This document shows, one piece after another, positions 1 to 9,831 of a stretch of DNA of 37,901 nucleotides. How positions within the stretch are numbered: position 1 is the stretch's first letter; every line of letters starts with the position of its first letter. The position numbers were made by a program, and so were the translations under genes. This stretch comes from Candidatus Amesbacteria bacterium RIFOXYB1_FULL_44_23 (GTDB lineage: Bacteria; Patescibacteriota; Microgenomatia; CAZETR01; Amesbacteraceae), in NCBI GenBank assembly GCA_001773775.1, contig MEXR01000052.1, positions 1 through 37,901 on the forward strand, written 5' to 3'. Below the pieces are notes generated by a model, which saw nothing but the letters and a program-made list of their open reading frames with translations, made no database searches and was not told the DNA's origin.

Positions 1-1
1 A

Positions 2-73
2 ACGGGGGCCGATTTGAAAGTTGTATTAAGAAGTGTTCGTGACTTGCTCAAACTATGGTACCGTTTGCTGTAG
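2..73 (+). CDS. 3' end of an upstream CDS (possibly GT2 glycosyltransferase C-terminus), truncated by window start
   Basis: Frame 2 reads TGADLKVVLRSVRDLLKLWYRLL* with stop TAG at 71-73, overlapping the start of the next gene; family guess rests only on the tail. Confidence 0.45.
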   Translation, partial: TGADLKVVLRSVRDLLKLWYRLL

Positions 74-1545
74 GCAGAAGAATCGAAATACTGGCGATTG
101 TGTTGGTTTTAATCCTGGCCGCTTTCTCGCGTCTGTACAGAATCGGGGACTATATGACATTTTTAGGTGACGAAGGTCGGGATGCCATTGTTGTTAGAGA
201 CATTGTGTTGGGTCGCCATTTTCCCTTAATAGGTCCGGGTACTTCCGTTGGCAGCATGTACCTGGGGCCTCTTTACTACTACCTGATTGCCCCGTCGCTA
301 TTTATATCTGACCTCTCACCTGTTGGCCCGTCAGTATTTGTAGCCATCCTGGGCATAGCTACCGTTGCCATGATTTTGTACATCTCCAAAGACTGGTTTG
401 GCTTTATTCCGGCTATAGCTATTTCCACCCTTTACGCAATTTCTCCGGTAGTAATCATCTACTCCCGTTCGTCATGGAATCCCAACGTCATGCCCTTTTT
501 TGCACTGTTAACCATGTTTTCCGTATACAAAATCTGGCAGTCCCAAAACTGGCGCTGGTTAATCGTCACCGCAGTATCACTTGCATTCGTTCTCAATTCC
601 CATTATCTGGGTTTGTTGTTACTTCCGCCCGTTTTCTTTTTTATTCTTATCTCCAAAAATCTCCTCCCGTCTAAACGACTGATTATTAAATCATTGGCGA
701 TTTTCTGCTTTCTGATGTCTCCACTGCTGTTTTTCGATATCCGTCATTCCTGGACCAACTTCACCGCCCTGAAAACATTTTTTACCAATCGCGAAACGAC
801 AGTCAATCTCAAAGCCTATAAGGCCATTCCCAATATTTGGCCGATTTGGCAGGATGTAAATACTTCTCTTCTTGCCGGAGGTCAAAAACAGTTAGGTCAG
901 ATTGTGTCCGTTGCCTTACTGTCATTTTCGCTGGTTTTATTAATTAAACAACTGGCAACCAAAACCATTGACCCAAAATTTGTTTTCATTCTGGTTTGGT
1001 TACTGTCCGGCCTGGTGGGACTCGGACTTTATAAACAACACATTTATGCACATTACTTCGGATTCATTTTTCCCGCCCCTTTCTTTTTACTGGGGTATTT
1101 CTTTTCCGCAGCCAGGAAAAGCAATTTTGTATTAAAGATTTTGTTGGCAGTCCTATTTTTGACTATCTTGGCAGCGATGATTCAAAGCCATCCCTTAAGA
1201 TCATCACCCAATCGCCAACTTTTTCTTACTCAAAGAGTCTCTCGCTATATAACCGAACAAAGCGGAGGTCAGCCGTTTAATTTGGCCCTGCTGGCCAAAA
1301 GTAACTACGACGCCGGATATCGCTACTTTTTCTATCTCGAAAACAGTCCCTACTTTACTATTCATCAAAAAATTACGGACCAGCTATTCGTAATTTGCGA
1401 ACTTGAATCAAGAGCAGCCTGTGAACCTATCAACAATCCGTTGTGGGAGATAGCCTCCTTTGGTTGGGCCAAAATTGACGTTGAATGGGAGCTTGCCGGT
1501 GGCGTACGCATTTTCCGCTTAGTTCATAACCCAACCGGATCATGA
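55..1545 (+). CDS. GT39/PMT-like polytopic membrane glycosyltransferase
   Basis: 496 aa, many TM segments, N-terminal acidic motif FLGDEGRD and LIGPGTSVGSMYLGPLYYYLIAP signature. Confidence 0.85.
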   Translation: MVPFAVGRRIEILAIVLVLILAAFSRLYRIGDYMTFLGDEGRDAIVVRDIVLGRHFPLIGPGTSVGSMYLGPLYYYLIAPSLFISDLSPVGPSVFVAILGIATVAMILYISKDWFGFIPAIAISTLYAISPVVIIYSRSSWNPNVMPFFALLTMFSVYKIWQSQNWRWLIVTAVSLAFVLNSHYLGLLLLPPVFFFILISKNLLPSKRLIIKSLAIFCFLMSPLLFFDIRHSWTNFTALKTFFTNRETTVNLKAYKAIPNIWPIWQDVNTSLLAGGQKQLGQIVSVALLSFSLVLLIKQLATKTIDPKFVFILVWLLSGLVGLGLYKQHIYAHYFGFIFPAPFFLLGYFFSAARKSNFVLKILLAVLFLTILAAMIQSHPLRSSPNRQLFLTQRVSRYITEQSGGQPFNLALLAKSNYDAGYRYFFYLENSPYFTIHQKITDQLFVICELESRAACEPINNPLWEIASFGWAKIDVEWELAGGVRIFRLVHNPTGS

Positions 1546-3020
1546 AGCTCATAAATCGGATCATTTCACATCGGTTTTTTGTTCCTGTATTGCTCCTGGC
1601 AGCTTTGTTTCTGCGCGTTTACCGATTAGGAGCCTTGACCGGTTTTTACTTTGATCAGGGTCGGGACGCCAAAATTATTTGGGATCTCTGGCACTCGGGT
1701 AAATTCTTTTTGATCGGACCGACTACCGGGATTGAGGGCATATTTTTGGGACCGTTCTATTATTATCTGATCGCCCCTTTCTATTTGATTGGAAACGGTA
1801 ATCCGGTAATAGTCTCAATTACTTTGGCGGTTATAAACGTTCTGGGCATTTACGTTATTTACAAAATAGGCAAAGAGTTTTTCAGCCAGTCAGCCGGTCT
1901 TTTGGCCTCAACATTCGTCGCGTTTTCACTTCCCCTGGTACAGGCTCATCGTTGGCTTTCAAATCCCACTCCACTGCCTCTATTCTCCGCCACCAGTGTC
2001 TGGATGCTTCTTAAAATTATCACCGGCTCAACAAGTCCCCTGGTTTGGTCGGTTTTAGGTCTGTGCCTGGGATTAGGTCTTCAGCTTGAAGCCGCCTCAG
2101 CCGTATTTTTCCTTCCGGCTACTTTATTAGTCTTTTTGATATTCCGAAAAAATATTAATTGGAGTCTTAACCTGCTGCATCTGATTTTCACTTTTTCACT
2201 GACTCTGATTCCCCAGCTGTGGTTCAATTTTCGCCACGACAACATTCTGTTTGCTGCCTTTGCCAGGTTTTTATTGGCCGAGAAAAGTTTTACCCCGGTT
2301 CTTAGTGACTTCTATCGTCAGCGTTTATTTTTTTACTTTGACACTTTTTCTCAGAAATTCTTTTTAGACCGCAATCTGGCCATTCCGTTTGGCGTCATTT
2401 TGTTAGTGGCCTTTTTGCTGACTTTCAGGAAATTTAAAAAAGTTTTTTGGGGCCTCACCATTATCTGGGTTACCCCGTTAGTCTTTTTGTTGTTTTATCA
2501 CGGCAACTACGGCTTTGTTTGGGATTATTACTTCACCGGAATCTATTCCATATTCGCTTTATTTGCCGCCGTAGTTTTGACTGCTGCCGCCGGGCAAAAT
2601 AAATTATTCAGAAATGTAGTCGGGGCAGTTGTGGTGGTATTTCTGGTCACCAATGTATTTCATTTGCGAAACTATCTGTCAGCCGGAACCGATGGGCCGA
2701 CTACTGTAGTGTTAGAACCGTCACTAGCAGCAGTCGATGCGGTTTACTCGGATGCCGGCGATAAACCTTTCAACGTTGACGTTTACGTCCCTCCGGTCAT
2801 ACCTCATGCCTATGACTACCTGTTTTTATGGCGTGGGCACACCAAATATCAAAAGCAACCCAATTCTGACCTGCAACCGCTGTTGTATTTAGTTTACGAG
2901 GTTGATCCACCACATCCGGAAAGACTTGAAGCCTGGCTCACCCGGCAAAACACTTACGCCAGGATGATCAGTCAATTCAGGTTTGGCGGTTTGACGGTGG
3001 AAAAACGCCTGCGTTTCTAA
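1542..3020 (+). CDS. GT39/PMT-like polytopic membrane glycosyltransferase
   Basis: 492 aa, FDQGRDA and LIGPTTGIEGIFLGPFYYYLIAPFYLI signature; ATGA overlap with previous gene. Confidence 0.85.
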   Translation: MKLINRIISHRFFVPVLLLAALFLRVYRLGALTGFYFDQGRDAKIIWDLWHSGKFFLIGPTTGIEGIFLGPFYYYLIAPFYLIGNGNPVIVSITLAVINVLGIYVIYKIGKEFFSQSAGLLASTFVAFSLPLVQAHRWLSNPTPLPLFSATSVWMLLKIITGSTSPLVWSVLGLCLGLGLQLEAASAVFFLPATLLVFLIFRKNINWSLNLLHLIFTFSLTLIPQLWFNFRHDNILFAAFARFLLAEKSFTPVLSDFYRQRLFFYFDTFSQKFFLDRNLAIPFGVILLVAFLLTFRKFKKVFWGLTIIWVTPLVFLLFYHGNYGFVWDYYFTGIYSIFALFAAVVLTAAAGQNKLFRNVVGAVVVVFLVTNVFHLRNYLSAGTDGPTTVVLEPSLAAVDAVYSDAGDKPFNVDVYVPPVIPHAYDYLFLWRGHTKYQKQPNSDLQPLLYLVYEVDPPHPERLEAWLTRQNTYARMISQFRFGGLTVEKRLRF

Positions 3021-3024
3021 TTAC

Positions 3025-4494
3025 ATGTCCAAGTACTTTCCTCTTTTATTGGTCATCATTGCCTTTGGTCTGTTTTGCCGCGGATTTGCCTTCCAGTCCC
3101 GCTATATTTACGCCCACGACTCCGATTTGGCTTCCTGGATGGTTAAGGATATTTTGGTAGATCACCATCTCAGGCTGGTTGGCCAGGAAACCAGTTCTTC
3201 CGGAATATTTATCGGTCCGCTTTTTTATTATTCCCTGATTCCTTTTTACTTGATTTCCGGCATGGACCCCATCGGCTCGGTGGCTTATTCGTGGATTATC
3301 GGGCTATTTTCCGTAGCCAGCATTTATTACGTTTTTTCCCGGATTCATAATCCGAAAATAGGTCTGATAGCCGGCTTAATACACGCCGTATCATATGGCA
3401 TTTCCGTTAACGAGCGCGAGGTTGTGCCAACTACCCCGGTTATGTTGTGGACGGTCTGGTTCTACTACGCAGTGCACAGATTAATGGCGGGCGACAAGAA
3501 GTCTCTTTGGCTGTTGGCATTTCTTTTTGGTCTAGTCTGGCACCTTAATCTGGCCTTGGGTTTACTGGCAATAATTGTGGTTATCGGCTTACTTCTTAAA
3601 CGAAACCACTTTCACCCCCGGGATCTGCTTATGCCCCTTCTCATATTTGTAGTTATGTCGCTGCCGCTGATTATTTTTGAAGCCAGACATGATTATCAGC
3701 AGTCTCGGGCTCTGATGTCCACCTTAAGCTCAATCGGTTCGCCCAAACCCGGTTCACCCTCACTACTTACTAAATTTCAAAAAACCGCGTCATACGCCGG
3801 TAAAAATGTTCACGCCATCTACTGGCTCGACGGCAAGCTTTCACCATATTTTCCGCTGTTTCTCATGTTTGGTTTAATCTGGACCAAATTTAAAAAACCG
3901 CGGTTCGGCATACATCTGTGGATTTATGGCATTTGGCTGGCCGTTTATTGGATTTTCTTTTCGCTTCACCCCATCAACCTGTCTGAATACTACTTAAACG
4001 GCATCAATATTCTCTGGATCGCCATGGCGGCTCACTTTTTAGTTTTGCTCATGGACACCAACAATCTCGGCAAAGCGGCCGCCTTTGTACTCATAACCGG
4101 ATTTTTAGCCGTGAATTTAAACCTCCAGCTTACGGCCAATTATTCTAAAAATGGTTACATCCAAAAGAAAGCCATCATTCAGGCCATCAAAACTGACGTT
4201 TTAAAAAGGGGCATTCCCTGCATTTCGGTCTCTTATATCACCAACCCCGGCTACAATTTGGGCTACCGCTATTTTATTTACTTATCCGGACTCAAAACCC
4301 GCCCTGTTACTCAGAAAGTCCCTGTTTATTCGATTGTTTTTCCGCTTAGCTTAGTAGATCAGGTCGATCAGACCTTTGGTGACCTGGGTTTAATCTATCC
4401 CCAATACGAGCGTTACTCGCCCGAAACTGCTAAAATAGAATGCGTCGGGCAGGACTCAAACCTGTCAGACCCCATGTTCGGGTTTACTAAATAA
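3025..4494 (+). CDS. GT39/PMT-like polytopic membrane glycosyltransferase
   Basis: 489 aa, YAHDSDLA and LVGQETSSSGIFIGPLFYYSLIPFYLI signature. Confidence 0.82.
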   Translation: MSKYFPLLLVIIAFGLFCRGFAFQSRYIYAHDSDLASWMVKDILVDHHLRLVGQETSSSGIFIGPLFYYSLIPFYLISGMDPIGSVAYSWIIGLFSVASIYYVFSRIHNPKIGLIAGLIHAVSYGISVNEREVVPTTPVMLWTVWFYYAVHRLMAGDKKSLWLLAFLFGLVWHLNLALGLLAIIVVIGLLLKRNHFHPRDLLMPLLIFVVMSLPLIIFEARHDYQQSRALMSTLSSIGSPKPGSPSLLTKFQKTASYAGKNVHAIYWLDGKLSPYFPLFLMFGLIWTKFKKPRFGIHLWIYGIWLAVYWIFFSLHPINLSEYYLNGINILWIAMAAHFLVLLMDTNNLGKAAAFVLITGFLAVNLNLQLTANYSKNGYIQKKAIIQAIKTDVLKRGIPCISVSYITNPGYNLGYRYFIYLSGLKTRPVTQKVPVYSIVFPLSLVDQVDQTFGDLGLIYPQYERYSPETAKIECVGQDSNLSDPMFGFTK

Positions 4495-4498
4495 TCAT

Positions 4499-5266
4499 AT
4501 GCCAAAAAGTCCCTATCTTTCAGTTGTAATTCCGGTCTATAACGAGGCCGATAATCTCAAGACCCAAAAACTGCCTCAGATATATAAATATCTCTCCGCC
4601 ATGGATTTTTCCTGGGAGATGATTTTGGTCAACGACGGTTCATCTGATGACTCATTGGCCTTATTGAATGAATTTATCAAAGACCATCCGGCAGTCAAAT
4701 TAATAGACAATCCGCATCAGGGAAAGGCCGCCACCGTGGCCACGGGAGTATTTGCCAGTCAGGGAGAGTACATACTGTTTAGCGACACCGACCAGGCCAC
4801 TCCGATCGAAGAATTAAACAAATTTATCCCCTTTATGCATCAGGGTTATGAAATTATTATCGGTTCCCGAACAGGCAGAAAAGGCGCCCCCCTATTTCGC
4901 CAGATTTTGGCCAGGGGAATGGTCATCTTTCGCACCCTGCTTTTGAATCTGCCGATAACCGATAGTCAGTGCGGATTTAAAGCCTTCAAAAAAGAAGCTG
5001 CCACGAAAATATTTACTATTATGAGTCGGGTTCATCCTCCTCAAGTCATTTCCGGTCCGGCCGTAAATCCCGGCTTTGACGTGGAACTGCTGTATCTTGG
5101 CCGTAAATTGGGATTCAAAATAAAGGAAATCCCGGTGGTCTGGAATTATTACACCAGCAAACGGGTGTCTTTCTTCAAAGATGCCGTCAATGGGGTTAAG
5201 GAACTGTTTTTGGTCCGCTACCGTTCCTTAACCAATGCATATATACTTGATGCTGATGGGAAATAA
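4499..5266 (+). CDS. GT2 glycosyltransferase, dolichyl/polyprenyl-phosphate sugar synthase (DPG/DPM-like)
   Basis: SVVIPVYNEADNL, LVNDGSSDDS, FSDTDQATP motifs. Confidence 0.88.
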   Translation: MPKSPYLSVVIPVYNEADNLKTQKLPQIYKYLSAMDFSWEMILVNDGSSDDSLALLNEFIKDHPAVKLIDNPHQGKAATVATGVFASQGEYILFSDTDQATPIEELNKFIPFMHQGYEIIIGSRTGRKGAPLFRQILARGMVIFRTLLLNLPITDSQCGFKAFKKEAATKIFTIMSRVHPPQVISGPAVNPGFDVELLYLGRKLGFKIKEIPVVWNYYTSKRVSFFKDAVNGVKELFLVRYRSLTNAYILDADGK

Positions 5267-6746
5267 GAAGCGTTTGTGGCTGATACTGGCCGGGGTATTT
5301 TTTCTGGCCGCCGTTTTGAGATTTACTCATTTAAATTCACTACCGGTATTCGTTGACGAATCCATTTATATCCGCTGGTCCCAGGTTATGCGGGCCGAGC
5401 AGACACTTCGTTTTCTGCCTCTATCAGATGGCAAGCAGCCTCTTTTTATGTGGGCCACCATGCCGGCTCTCAAGCTAATTTCAGATCCTCTGGTAGCCGG
5501 AAGAGCTGTCTCGGCGGCAGCCGGATTGTTCACGACACTTGGCATCGGACTGGCAGGCTTTTTTCTCTTTGGCCGTCTTCGGGAGGCTATTACCGCTGCC
5601 GGTATCTGGGCCGTTTTGCCCTACGCCGTATTCTTTGACCGTCTGGCTTTGGCAGACAGCTTGCTAGCCATGTTTATTGTTTGGGGATTTGCCTTAGGGC
5701 TATTTGCTTTTAAGCACCTGCGTTGGGATTTTTCCATGTTATCCGGGTTTGCCTTAGGTTTTGCCTGGCTGACTAAGTCCCCGGCCATGTTTGCCTTGGC
5801 CATGACTCCGCTTTTGTGGGTCTTATTTTCACCCAAAAATAACCGCCGGCAAATTTTACAGGGCATCGGCCTGATTCTTACCATCTGGGGCATCGCCTTT
5901 GCCATGTACAACATTCTCAGATTAGGGCCGGAATTTCACATGATCGGCATCAGAAATAAAGATTATATTTATCCGATTTCAGAAGTTCTTCGTCATCCAA
6001 TCGATCCGTTGATACCCCACCTCAAAGATTCACTGGACTTCCTGCTGTACTTATTTACTCCGGTTGGGCTGTTTTTTGCCCTGTTGGGACTTCTGGAAAA
6101 CGGCATTAAGCACACCCGCCAAAGGCTGGCCCTTATTTTGTGGGTGATTATTCCGATATTCGCTCAATCTTTCATCTCCAAGACTTTCACCGCCAGATAT
6201 TTGTTGTACACCATTCCTTACTTAGTTCTCCTGGCCGCCCATGGCATCTGGCATTTTGGGGACCGGACCAAAAAACACATTCTCAGCTTTTTGGGTCTGT
6301 GTTTATTTATATTAGTTAGCCTGATTTTTGATTTTATGTTAATTACTTCACCTCAATCAGTACCGTTGCCCAGAATTGAAAGATCCGGATATCTGGAAGA
6401 ATGGACAGCCGGCTTCGGCATTAAAGAGGTTTCCGCATATTTAAAAAATGCTCCTGGACCAGTTTTAGTGGGATCGGAAGGATTTTTCGGCACTCCGTTC
6501 TCAGCTTTGCAGATGTACTTAAATAATCAAAGAAACATTCGGGTTGTGGGCCTGAGCTCCGAGATTACTGAGGTCGATCCGAAATTAATATCGGCTCAAA
6601 AGGACAATCAGGTGTTTTTGGTCGTAAATTCCACCCGCCTGCGTGTTCCCATGGAGAACCTCAATCTGGAACTGATTGCTCAATACCCCAAAGCTTTCAG
6701 GCCGGACGGAAGCAGGGAATGGTTACTTTTTTTCAAACTTAAATGA
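5256..6746 (+). CDS. GT39/PMT_2-like membrane glycosyltransferase
   Basis: ORF track opens at 5235; MGNKKRLW start at 5256 reduces overlap with upstream gene. VFVDESIYIRWSQ acidic motif, multiple TMs. Confidence 0.82.
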   Translation: MGNKKRLWLILAGVFFLAAVLRFTHLNSLPVFVDESIYIRWSQVMRAEQTLRFLPLSDGKQPLFMWATMPALKLISDPLVAGRAVSAAAGLFTTLGIGLAGFFLFGRLREAITAAGIWAVLPYAVFFDRLALADSLLAMFIVWGFALGLFAFKHLRWDFSMLSGFALGFAWLTKSPAMFALAMTPLLWVLFSPKNNRRQILQGIGLILTIWGIAFAMYNILRLGPEFHMIGIRNKDYIYPISEVLRHPIDPLIPHLKDSLDFLLYLFTPVGLFFALLGLLENGIKHTRQRLALILWVIIPIFAQSFISKTFTARYLLYTIPYLVLLAAHGIWHFGDRTKKHILSFLGLCLFILVSLIFDFMLITSPQSVPLPRIERSGYLEEWTAGFGIKEVSAYLKNAPGPVLVGSEGFFGTPFSALQMYLNNQRNIRVVGLSSEITEVDPKLISAQKDNQVFLVVNSTRLRVPMENLNLELIAQYPKAFRPDGSREWLLFFKLK

Positions 6747-8401
6747 AAAAAACTCTTCTGGTAGTCTTGCTTCTCACCTTGCCGGCTTTTGCCTGGCTTA
6801 TCCAGCCGGGCTATTTCCCCATGCACGACGATCTGCAGACCACCCGTCTTATGGAGATGGAAAAGTGCTTCCGCGATGGCCAGATCCCTTGTCGTTGGGT
6901 TTTGGATCTGGGTTATGGTTTCGGTTACCCGCTTTTTAATTTTTATCCCCCCCTGCCGTACCTGGTCGGACTTCCGTTTAGATTCATGGGGTTGGCTTAC
7001 ATCGACGCCATCAAGATTGTGGGGATTTTAGGTTTTGTATTGTGTGCCCTGAACATGTATTTATTGGGTAGGCAACTCTGGGGAAAAAAGGGCGGAATAA
7101 TATCCTCGCTTGTGTATACCTACGCCCCGTATCATTCGGTTGACTTGTATGTTCGGGGAGCCATGAACGAATTTTGGGCTATGGCTTTTTTCCCGGCCAT
7201 TTTTTATTCTTCGTATCGCCTGATAAAAACCCAGTCGTTCAGATATGTATTGCTTTTGGCCTTATCAATTTCCGGTCTGATGCTTTCTCACAACCTGATG
7301 TTGTTAATATTTGCTCCAGTTGCGGTAGTCTGGGGCTTATTTTGGCTTTTTAAGTTTAAAAAACTATCAGCGATCATCCCTCTGGCAATTTCCGTGTTTT
7401 GGGGATTTGGCCTATCGGCGTTTTTCACCTTACCGGTGCTGTTCGAGCAAAAGTTTGCCCACGTTGAAACTTTGACCATCGGCTATTTCAATTTTCTGGC
7501 TCACTTTCTTGATTTAAGACAAATTCTATTTCGCATCAATTGGGGCTACGGTGAATCAATTTTAGGATCAGGTGATACCATGAGCTTTGCCCTGGGCTAT
7601 TTACAGTGGATCATCCCGGGTTTGGTTTTATTATCTTTATTATTTTCCAAAAAACTTCGCGAGCATAAACTGCTGATTTTCACACTGATTATTTTTACCC
7701 TGGGAGCTTTATTTTTCTCGCACTCCAAATCCACTCCTTTTTGGCTAAAATTCAAACCCCTGCAGTTTCTCCAGTTCCCCTGGCGTTTACTAACTGTGGC
7801 CGTATTCTCGGCCTCGCTTGTCTCCGGGGCCATCGGTAAAACCCACACGCTTAAATGGTTGTCGGGACTTTTTGTTTTAATCCTTTTATTAAACGCCAAC
7901 TATTTCCGGCCGCGGACCTGGTATGTCACAATGACCGATCAGGAAAAATTCTCCGGCAAGTCCTGGGTCTGGCAAATAACCGGAAGTATTTTTGATTATT
8001 TGCCCATCTGGGCTCCCATGCCGCCCGCCGACCCGGCCGGTGGTGATCTGGGAATTACTTCCGGTCTGGGTGAGTATCAGACCCTGAATAAAAAAACCAA
8101 TTATCAAAGCTATCGCTTAAATATCGTCTCCGACGAGGCGATTGCCGAAATCCAGACCTTTTATTTTCCCGGTTGGCGCGTCTGGTTAGACGGCCGGGAA
8201 GTATCAGTTGACCCCACTCGGGATCCGCTGTTAGGCCGGATGCAGGTTGACGTTTCCGCCGGGTCTCATTTGCTGGAGGCCCGCTTTACCGATACTCCCG
8301 TCCGCATTCTGGGCAATGTGCTTTCAGCGGTTAGCTGGCTGACAATTATTTTATTTGCTATTCCAATCCCATGGACCCGGAAGAAATTATCAGTGACGTA
8401 G
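6743..8401 (+). CDS. Polytopic membrane protein, 6-pyruvoyl-tetrahydropterin synthase-related (PTPS-related) type, GT-C-like
   Basis: FPMHDDLQTTRLMEMEKCFRDGQIPCRWVLDLGYGFGYPLFNFYPPLPY is characteristic; C-terminal YFPGWRVWLDG module. Confidence 0.75.
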   Translation: MKKTLLVVLLLTLPAFAWLIQPGYFPMHDDLQTTRLMEMEKCFRDGQIPCRWVLDLGYGFGYPLFNFYPPLPYLVGLPFRFMGLAYIDAIKIVGILGFVLCALNMYLLGRQLWGKKGGIISSLVYTYAPYHSVDLYVRGAMNEFWAMAFFPAIFYSSYRLIKTQSFRYVLLLALSISGLMLSHNLMLLIFAPVAVVWGLFWLFKFKKLSAIIPLAISVFWGFGLSAFFTLPVLFEQKFAHVETLTIGYFNFLAHFLDLRQILFRINWGYGESILGSGDTMSFALGYLQWIIPGLVLLSLLFSKKLREHKLLIFTLIIFTLGALFFSHSKSTPFWLKFKPLQFLQFPWRLLTVAVFSASLVSGAIGKTHTLKWLSGLFVLILLLNANYFRPRTWYVTMTDQEKFSGKSWVWQITGSIFDYLPIWAPMPPADPAGGDLGITSGLGEYQTLNKKTNYQSYRLNIVSDEAIAEIQTFYFPGWRVWLDGREVSVDPTRDPLLGRMQVDVSAGSHLLEARFTDTPVRILGNVLSAVSWLTIILFAIPIPWTRKKLSVT

Positions 8402-9831
8402 ATTTAAACACCGTTAAATCCAGAGCGGTTAAAGGCATGGCCACTTTGACCGGTGGGGGAGTGATTTTGACTTTTATTTCCGGAATCGGCGTTCTGCTTC
8501 TGACCACCTTTTTAGGTCCCAAAGAGTTTGGTCTGTACGGGCTGGTAGGAAGTATCATCGTCATTTTGGGATACTTCTCAGATATTGGCTTGGCGGCCTC
8601 CCTAATTCAGAAAAAAGATCAGATCACCACTTCCGATTTGAGAACTACTTTTACTATTCAGCAAAGTTTAGTCGCGTTATTGGTAATTGCTGCTTTTATC
8701 ATGTCCCCGGTCATTAAAAGTTTTTATGCTTTGGCAAATCCCGAGTATTGGCTTTTGATTGCCCTGCTGGTCAGTTTCTTTCTTTCGTCGTTAAAATCAA
8801 TTCCTTCTGTTCTTTTGGAGCGAACATTGCGGTTTGATTTGATCATGACTATTCGCATCGTCGAGTCGTTAGTTTTTAACGTTGTTGCCGTGACCCTGGC
8901 CATTTCCGGATTCGGAGTTTCCTCATACATTCCTGCAGTTTTACTCCAAAGTCTGGTTGGTTTATTTTTGATTTATATTTTAAAGCCCTGGCCGGTCGGT
9001 TTGGCTTTTTCCAAGGCCAGCTTAAGAAAACTCCTCAGATTTGGCGTCCCGTATCAAATAAATTCTCTTTTGGCTGTAGCCAAGGATCAGTTTGTAAATT
9101 TATTTTTATGGAAGCTGATCGGCGCCCAAGGTATGGGTTTGGTTAACTGGGGTTTTTATTACAGCCAGTTGCCCCAGAGATTGATTATGGATAACGTAAC
9201 CAAAGTCGCCTTTCCCGCGCTATCCCGTCTTCAGGACCATCCGGGGGAATTTCGCTCATCGGTCGAGAAAATGATGCAGTTTATTTGTTTGTTAATTTTC
9301 CCGGCTTTGGTCGGTATTGCTCTTTCCTGGTCGCATCTGGCCTTTTTGGTTCCCAAATGGTTCAAGTGGCAGGACGCCTTAACTCCTTTGTATTTGTACT
9401 GTTTTTCGGCTCTTATGTCCTGTCTGTCCACTCCTCTAACTAATACTCTTTACGCTTTGGGTAAAGCCAGAATTGTGACCGGACTTATGTTTATGTGGTT
9501 GATTCTCGAATGGTTATTAAAACCCACTTTGGCTACCCAGCTTGGCTTCATGGGAGTAGCTATCGCATCCGCAATTATTTCATTTTCTTCATTGGTGCCG
9601 TTTTTCATTGCCAAAAAAATTATTGGCTTTAGCATTGTTAAAAGTCTGAAGGTGCCGGTAATTTCCACTTTCTTTATGGTGCTGGTAGGCATTCTGGTTC
9701 ATCGTTTCGGTTTGATAGTTACCGTTATTGCCGCTTCATTTATTTACATTCTGGCCGTCGTTCTTTTGGGTGGGCGAAAACTTTTAGACGAAGCCAAACC
9801 ACTGTATGTCCATTTTCGAAAAAAAATCTAA
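8371..9831 (+). CDS. Oligosaccharide/lipopolysaccharide flippase (Wzx-like, MATE/MOP superfamily)
   Basis: LLTTFLGPKEFGLYGLVGSIIVILGYFSDIGLAASLIQ typical N-terminus; about 12-14 TMs. Confidence 0.85.
   Translation: MDPEEIISDVDLNTVKSRAVKGMATLTGGGVILTFISGIGVLLLTTFLGPKEFGLYGLVGSIIVILGYFSDIGLAASLIQKKDQITTSDLRTTFTIQQSLVALLVIAAFIMSPVIKSFYALANPEYWLLIALLVSFFLSSLKSIPSVLLERTLRFDLIMTIRIVESLVFNVVAVTLAISGFGVSSYIPAVLLQSLVGLFLIYILKPWPVGLAFSKASLRKLLRFGVPYQINSLLAVAKDQFVNLFLWKLIGAQGMGLVNWGFYYSQLPQRLIMDNVTKVAFPALSRLQDHPGEFRSSVEKMMQFICLLIFPALVGIALSWSHLAFLVPKWFKWQDALTPLYLYCFSALMSCLSTPLTNTLYALGKARIVTGLMFMWLILEWLLKPTLATQLGFMGVAIASAIISFSSLVPFFIAKKIIGFSIVKSLKVPVISTFFMVLVGILVHRFGLIVTVIAASFIYILAVVLLGGRKLLDEAKPLYVHFRKKI

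Noticed and set aside
4432-4500. Intact tRNA gene on the minus strand
   Set aside because: Only a T-arm-like segment and 3' acceptor strand are visible; no paired 5' acceptor, D-arm or anticodon arm with T33
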